Assembly (NCBI GenBank): GCA_028710895.1
Contig: JAQTTH010000003.1
Location: forward strand, 186,001 to 250,000
Direction of reading: 5' to 3'
DNA: 64,000 nucleotides
Origin: Paludibacter sp.
Lineage (GTDB): Bacteria > Bacteroidota > Bacteroidia > Bacteroidales > Paludibacteraceae
Each line of letters opens with the position of its first letter. The stretch's first letter is position 1. Of the stretch, positions 60,613 through 64,000 are shown piece after piece. Under the pieces are notes generated by a model, which had not been told where the DNA came from, did not search any database, and saw nothing but the letters and a program-made list of their open reading frames with translations. Position numbers and translations under genes: made by a program.

Positions 60613-61245
60613 ATGATAAAAGTATTAATTGTCGACGACCATGAAATTATTCGTGAAGGTTTGAAAAAAATATTAAAAGACGAGACTGATTTAGTTGTAG
60701 TGGGCGAAGCTCAAAACGGTGAGGAAGCCCTGAATCTGCTTAAAGATCTCGACTGCGACATTATACTTCTTGATATGAATATGCCTGGTAGGAGTGGACT
60801 TGATCTCCTTGGAGATATTAAAGAGCTGAAACCCAAAGTGCATGTGCTGGTACTGAGCATTCACCCCGAGGATAAATTTGCTCTGCGGACATTGAAAGCC
60901 GGTGCTTCGGGTTACTTGTGCAAAGATACTGCTCTTGAAGAGTTGGTTGTGGCTATTCGCAAAGTATACACGAAGGGCAGGTATCTTAGTACTACCCTTG
61001 CGGAACAACTTGCTTTTGATTTTATGCCTGACGAAGGTCAATTGCCTCACGAGCAACTTTCTAAACGCGAACTTGAAATTATGCTTATGCTTACTTCCGG
61101 GCAGAAAGTGAAAGATATTGCAGCAGAGCTTAATTTGAGTATTAGTACTGTATTTACCTATAGGGTACGTATTTTTGAAAAATTAAATATTAAAAGCAAT
61201 GTGGAATTAACGCATTATGCTATTTCAAACAAATTAGTAGATTAA
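60613..61245 (+). CDS. NarL/LuxR-family response regulator 2
   Basis: A 210-residue paralogue of the regulator at 59697. The receiver domain has VDDHEIIREGLKKILKDE at the start, Asp in IILLDMNMPGRSGLDLL and Lys in GYLCKDTALEELVVAI. The LuxR-type helix-turn-helix is LSKRELEIMLMLTSGQKVKDIA with SISTVFTYRVRIFEKLNI. The recognition helices of the two regulators differ at several positions (SHRRKILEKL versus TYRVRIFEKL), so they may read different sites while sharing a kinase. It is separated from its paralogue by 286 bp of AT-rich DNA, so each probably has its own promoter. Confidence 0.93.
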   Translation: MIKVLIVDDHEIIREGLKKILKDETDLVVVGEAQNGEEALNLLKDLDCDIILLDMNMPGRSGLDLLGDIKELKPKVHVLVLSIHPEDKFALRTLKAGASGYLCKDTALEELVVAIRKVYTKGRYLSTTLAEQLAFDFMPDEGQLPHEQLSKRELEIMLMLTSGQKVKDIAAELNLSISTVFTYRVRIFEKLNIKSNVELTHYAISNKLVD

Positions 61246-61306
61246 CGCTAATATCACCACTTGTCTTATCGACAGTTTTGTACATATCTTATTAAGAAAG
61301 TTCTTT

Positions 61307-61348
61307 AAAACGGATTGGTTTGTAATTATTGCAGATTGGTCCGTTTTT
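61307..61348 (+). terminator. Possible terminator of the second NarL-type regulator
   Basis: Outer 8-bp arms AAAACGGA / TCCGTTTT enclose a larger loop and are followed by T7. Moderate quality; 61 bp after the stop. Confidence 0.55.
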
Positions 61349-61473
61349 TTCTTTCAGGTATTTTCTGTAACAAAGTGTTCATTGTACTTAATTTGAATTG
61401 ATTTTGTCTTTTATCGCTGCTGATTTTGTTCTAAAAAAGTATAAAACGGATTAAATCCGACATAAAGTAGCAG

Positions 61474-61499
61474 AAAATGCTACGAAAAGTAGCATTTTT
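61474..61499 (+). terminator. Hairpin with terminator form ahead of the large exported protein gene
   Basis: Perfect 10-bp arms AAAATGCTAC / GTAGCATTTT (61474-61483, 61489-61498) with a 5-nt loop and T-tail. It overlaps the -33 part of the following promoter, so it could also be regulatory. Confidence 0.55.
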
Positions 61500-61530
61500 G
61501 GTATTATTACAATTATTTTTTGTACCTTTG
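61497..61530 (+). promoter_or_regulatory. Promoter of the large exported protein gene
   Basis: TTTG (61497-61500), 22-bp spacer, TACCTTTG (61523-61530). The transcript would start near 61537 and have a leader of about 160 nt that opens with a GTCGC/GCGAC hairpin. Confidence 0.55.
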
Positions 61531-61699
61531 TCGCGTGAAGCGACTGTTGTGAACGCAGGGATTAACGCCCAAGATAAGAAGCTTTTACTAAACGTCATTA
61601 ACCAAATTGAATGTGCTGATTTTTTTGCCTGTATGTTATGATTTTTATTGGCTAAAGAAAGTTTATTGCAAGATTTGATTTTTTTATTATAAAGACTAT

Positions 61700-64000
61700 A
61701 TGAGCTCTGTTTTTTCGATATATAAGCATGTGAAACCAACAATGATTGTTCTTGTTGGTGCGCTCTTGTTTTTATTTGCCGGAGCGGGGAAAGTGAGTGG
61801 GCAGATAACACAAGTAGGAACTGCTCAGACAAATTATGCTGCTGGCTCAACGACTCTCTCTTTAAGCAAACCCACAAATGTTGCTGTGGGAGATATTATG
61901 ATTGTCAGCATTGTCAAATACGTGAGCGCAGGAAATAATACGACGAACCCATCTTTAGCTGGCTGGACAGTTATTGGCTCTGGATTGGGTGGAAACACTA
62001 GAAGGAGAGGGGCAATATTGTATAGAATTGTTGATGGTACTGAAGGTTCTAGTTTCGCATTTTCACTTTCAGGTGGAACTTCCACGAACTATGCAGAAGG
62101 AGTGCTTGTTGCTTATACTAATGTCGATTTTGCTTCGAGTTTTGATGTGACACCTGGTACTATAACGGCTCCTGGTAGTACAGGAACTACTGTTTCGCCT
62201 ACTGGTGTTACGACCGTGACTCCCAATGCTCTGATTTTACAGTGTGGTTTAAGCTTCAGTAGTATTTCTACTGCGAGGACTTTTAGCACCTGGTCTGTTG
62301 CCACATCTCCTGCGTTGACAGAGTTGTATGATGTTGTTGGTACTCAGTATGCTACTGTGGGATTAGCAACAGGCGTTCAATCCACCGCTGGTGCAACTGG
62401 ACTAGGTAGTATTAGCGTTAGCGGTACCTCATATCTTGGAGGTATAATTCTGGCTTTAAGGCCCTTGAAGATTTTCAGATCTTTGACGACAGGCAATTGG
62501 AACTCAACAAGTACTTGGCAGCAGTCAACTGATGGGGGAGTAAATTGGGTTGCTGCAACTACAACCCCTGTAACAACAGATGGCTCTGTTACTATAAGAA
62601 ATGGTCATACAGTAACTGTTTCGGCATCTGTTTCGGCGGATGATGTTACGGTAGATGCTGGCGGGCAGGTTACTGTGAGCAGCGGTCAAACACTTACTGT
62701 TGCAAATGGTGCTGCTGCAAATGATATGATAGTTAATGGAACTTTGGTGAATTCAGGTACAGTTACTACAACTGGTATTCTATTGGTTAATGCCGGAGGT
62801 GCTTATCAGCATGCACAGAATGGTGGCACTATCCCAACGGCAACATGGAATACAACATCAACTTGTAATATCACGGGGATAACGAATGCTACTACGCTTG
62901 CAGGTTTAGGGCAGACTTTTGGTAATTTCACATGGAATTGTACAAATCAAGCTACAGGAAATTTCTATCTGGCAACAAATATCAATGTGCTTGGTAACTT
63001 TACTGTTTTGAGTACAGGGGCGACAAATGATCCCAATAATTTTTCCCTGAGAATGTCAAATACAGCTACCGGATATACAATGAACGTAGGCGGTAATTTT
63101 GTTGTAAGTAACACTGCTGCATTTAAAATGAATAATAGCACTGGGGCATGCTCACTGAATATTGGTGGAAATTTGATTATAAATGGTGCAGGTAGTAATT
63201 TTTGTATTGTTTCTGGCGCAGTAAATTCTGTTGTAAACCTAAGTGGTAGTTTCAATTTGAGTGCGGGAACATTTACAATGAGCGAAGATGCAAATACAGG
63301 GACGCTGAATGTTGCCCGTGATTTTTCTTTTGCTTCTGGAACAACTATAACAGAATCCTCAACTGGATCTGGAAATATTGTATTCAATGGCACAACACAG
63401 CAAATGTTTTCTTCAGGGGGAACTGTTTCCAATATAATTAATTTCACAGTAAATAATGGAGCAATTCTTCAAATGGGTACGGGTGCAAGTCCAAGTACAA
63501 TAACAGGTGCCGGTTCATTTGTGCTGTCGGCTGGTGCTACACTCGGTGTAACTTCACCTAATGGAATTGTTTCTGCAATAGGGACTGCATCGGGCAATAT
63601 ACAAACAACAGTTGGGAGAACATTTACCGCTGGTGCCAGCTATATTTACAATGGAACTTCTGCACAAGTAACCGGTACCGGTTTGACCCAAAATACACCA
63701 GCAAACTTAACGATTAATAACTTCGCAGGTGTTTCACTAAGTTCTGCTACCACAATTTCTGGAATCCTTACATTGGTTACAGGTACACTGACAACGACTA
63801 CCTATTCTCTGACATTGACAAATACTGCTACTACTGCTGTTGTTGGAGGGTCTGCTACGTCGTATGTGAATGGACCATTGAAATGGACTTTACCCTCCAG
63901 TTTAGCTTCGGGTTCTACTTATAATTTCCCTATAGGTGTAGGAGCAGCATCTCCATCTTTTAATTATTATCCATTTTCATTGGTTAATCCTACAACAGGA
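61700..64000 (+). CDS. Large exported repeat/adhesin-like protein, N-terminal part (3' end outside window)
   Basis: An open frame of 767 codons runs from the ATG at 61700 to the right edge with no stop. Residues 1-35 are a long signal peptide (IVLVGALLFLFAGAGKVSGQ). The mature protein is rich in Thr, Ser, Gly and Asn and low in charge. Residues about 35-255 form a beta-sandwich-like domain. From about 255 (TTGNWNSTSTWQQSTDGG) begins a repetitive beta-helix region with recurring turns such as GNFTV, GGNFVV, GGNLII and GSFNL. This is typical of large Bacteroidota surface proteins that end with a T9SS sorting domain; the end is not visible here. Likely cell-surface adhesion or matrix; exact role unknown. 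Confidence 0.82.
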   Translation, partial: MSSVFSIYKHVKPTMIVLVGALLFLFAGAGKVSGQITQVGTAQTNYAAGSTTLSLSKPTNVAVGDIMIVSIVKYVSAGNNTTNPSLAGWTVIGSGLGGNTRRRGAILYRIVDGTEGSSFAFSLSGGTSTNYAEGVLVAYTNVDFASSFDVTPGTITAPGSTGTTVSPTGVTTVTPNALILQCGLSFSSISTARTFSTWSVATSPALTELYDVVGTQYATVGLATGVQSTAGATGLGSISVSGTSYLGGIILALRPLKIFRSLTTGNWNSTSTWQQSTDGGVNWVAATTTPVTTDGSVTIRNGHTVTVSASVSADDVTVDAGGQVTVSSGQTLTVANGAAANDMIVNGTLVNSGTVTTTGILLVNAGGAYQHAQNGGTIPTATWNTTSTCNITGITNATTLAGLGQTFGNFTWNCTNQATGNFYLATNINVLGNFTVLSTGATNDPNNFSLRMSNTATGYTMNVGGNFVVSNTAAFKMNNSTGACSLNIGGNLIINGAGSNFCIVSGAVNSVVNLSGSFNLSAGTFTMSEDANTGTLNVARDFSFASGTTITESSTGSGNIVFNGTTQQMFSSGGTVSNIINFTVNNGAILQMGTGASPSTITGAGSFVLSAGATLGVTSPNGIVSAIGTASGNIQTTVGRTFTAGASYIYNGTSAQVTGTGLTQNTPANLTINNFAGVSLSSATTISGILTLVTGTLTTTTYSLTLTNTATTAVVGGSATSYVNGPLKWTLPSSLASGSTYNFPIGVGAASPSFNYYPFSLVNPTTG

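Larger units (their letters stand above)
61246..61699. other. Intergenic region with two hairpins and a promoter
   Basis: There is no gene in this stretch. It holds a terminator for the regulator, a second hairpin, a promoter-like box and a short leader hairpin (GTCGC/GCGAC, 61530-61544), each listed separately where supported. The rest is AT-rich. Confidence 0.5.

Noticed and set aside
61431-63447. Minus-strand open frames at 61431-61877, 61834-62085 and 62965-63447
   Set aside because: They are antisense to a plus-strand frame of 767 codons with a signal peptide and coherent repeat structure. Their translations are low-complexity mirror products of Thr/Ser-rich codons.

Overview
The window is a chromosomal segment from a member of the Bacteroidota, most probably order Bacteroidales. 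The reasons are: secreted proteins with type IX secretion (T9SS) C-terminal sorting domains; a FecI-like sigma factor / FecR anti-sigma / STN-domain module; -7 boxes of the form TAnnTTTG in front of many genes; weak Shine-Dalgarno signals; and moderately AT-rich DNA. A Paludibacter-like anaerobe would fit, but the genus cannot be fixed from the sequence alone. No phage, insertion sequence, CRISPR array or rRNA operon was seen.

Layout. 1-6.2 kb: two T9SS-exported endonuclease I proteins, the tail of a third exported protein, and a purine permease, suggesting scavenging of extracellular DNA. 6.3-13.3 kb: an exported carboxypeptidase-regulatory-domain protein, the sufBCD iron-sulfur assembly genes, a CoA-pyrophosphatase-type Nudix hydrolase and the pseudouridine synthase RluF. 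13.3-15.7 kb (minus strand): a TMEM175-like channel and an ECF sigma factor with three tiny His/Cys-rich membrane proteins. Two near-identical promoter-like elements lie in front of the sigma gene and one of the small genes. 15.8-18.4 kb: an acyltransferase and a secreted GH30 glycosidase. 18.8-24.2 kb: a plus-strand catabolic-looking cluster (split transketolase, aminotransferase, Asp/Glu-racemase-fold protein, MFS carrier). 24.3-31.2 kb: two tRNAs and housekeeping genes (acyl-CoA synthetase, rnc, fabF, acpP, purN, ychF). 31.3-34.9 kb: lipoprotein, STN-domain protein, FecR, FecI-type sigma factor. 35.1-39.5 kb: an NtrC-like regulator without a DNA-binding domain, purD, and a PAS histidine kinase.

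From 39.5 to 61.2 kb the window is dominated by signal transduction. A 1.3-kb intergenic region carries two tandem copies of a roughly 170-bp element that looks like a duplicated small-RNA gene on the minus strand. Next come a 10-PAS histidine kinase, a single-domain response regulator, a REC-PAS-GAF protein with no kinase domain, a CheR-type methyltransferase, a membrane hybrid kinase with two receiver domains, and a 1749-residue REC-PAS-GAF-PAS kinase of the HisKA_3 type. Two paralogous NarL/LuxR response regulators follow. HisKA_3 kinases normally pair with NarL-type regulators, so the two HisKA_3 kinases here are the likely partners. The window ends inside a large exported repeat protein that begins at 61700 and runs off the right edge.

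The strongest candidates for something undescribed are the ECF sigma / metal-binding-like mini-protein regulon at 14.0-15.7 kb, the tandem small-RNA-like repeats at 39.97-40.42 kb, and the CheR-linked multi-PAS phosphorelay cluster at 40.8-61.2 kb.
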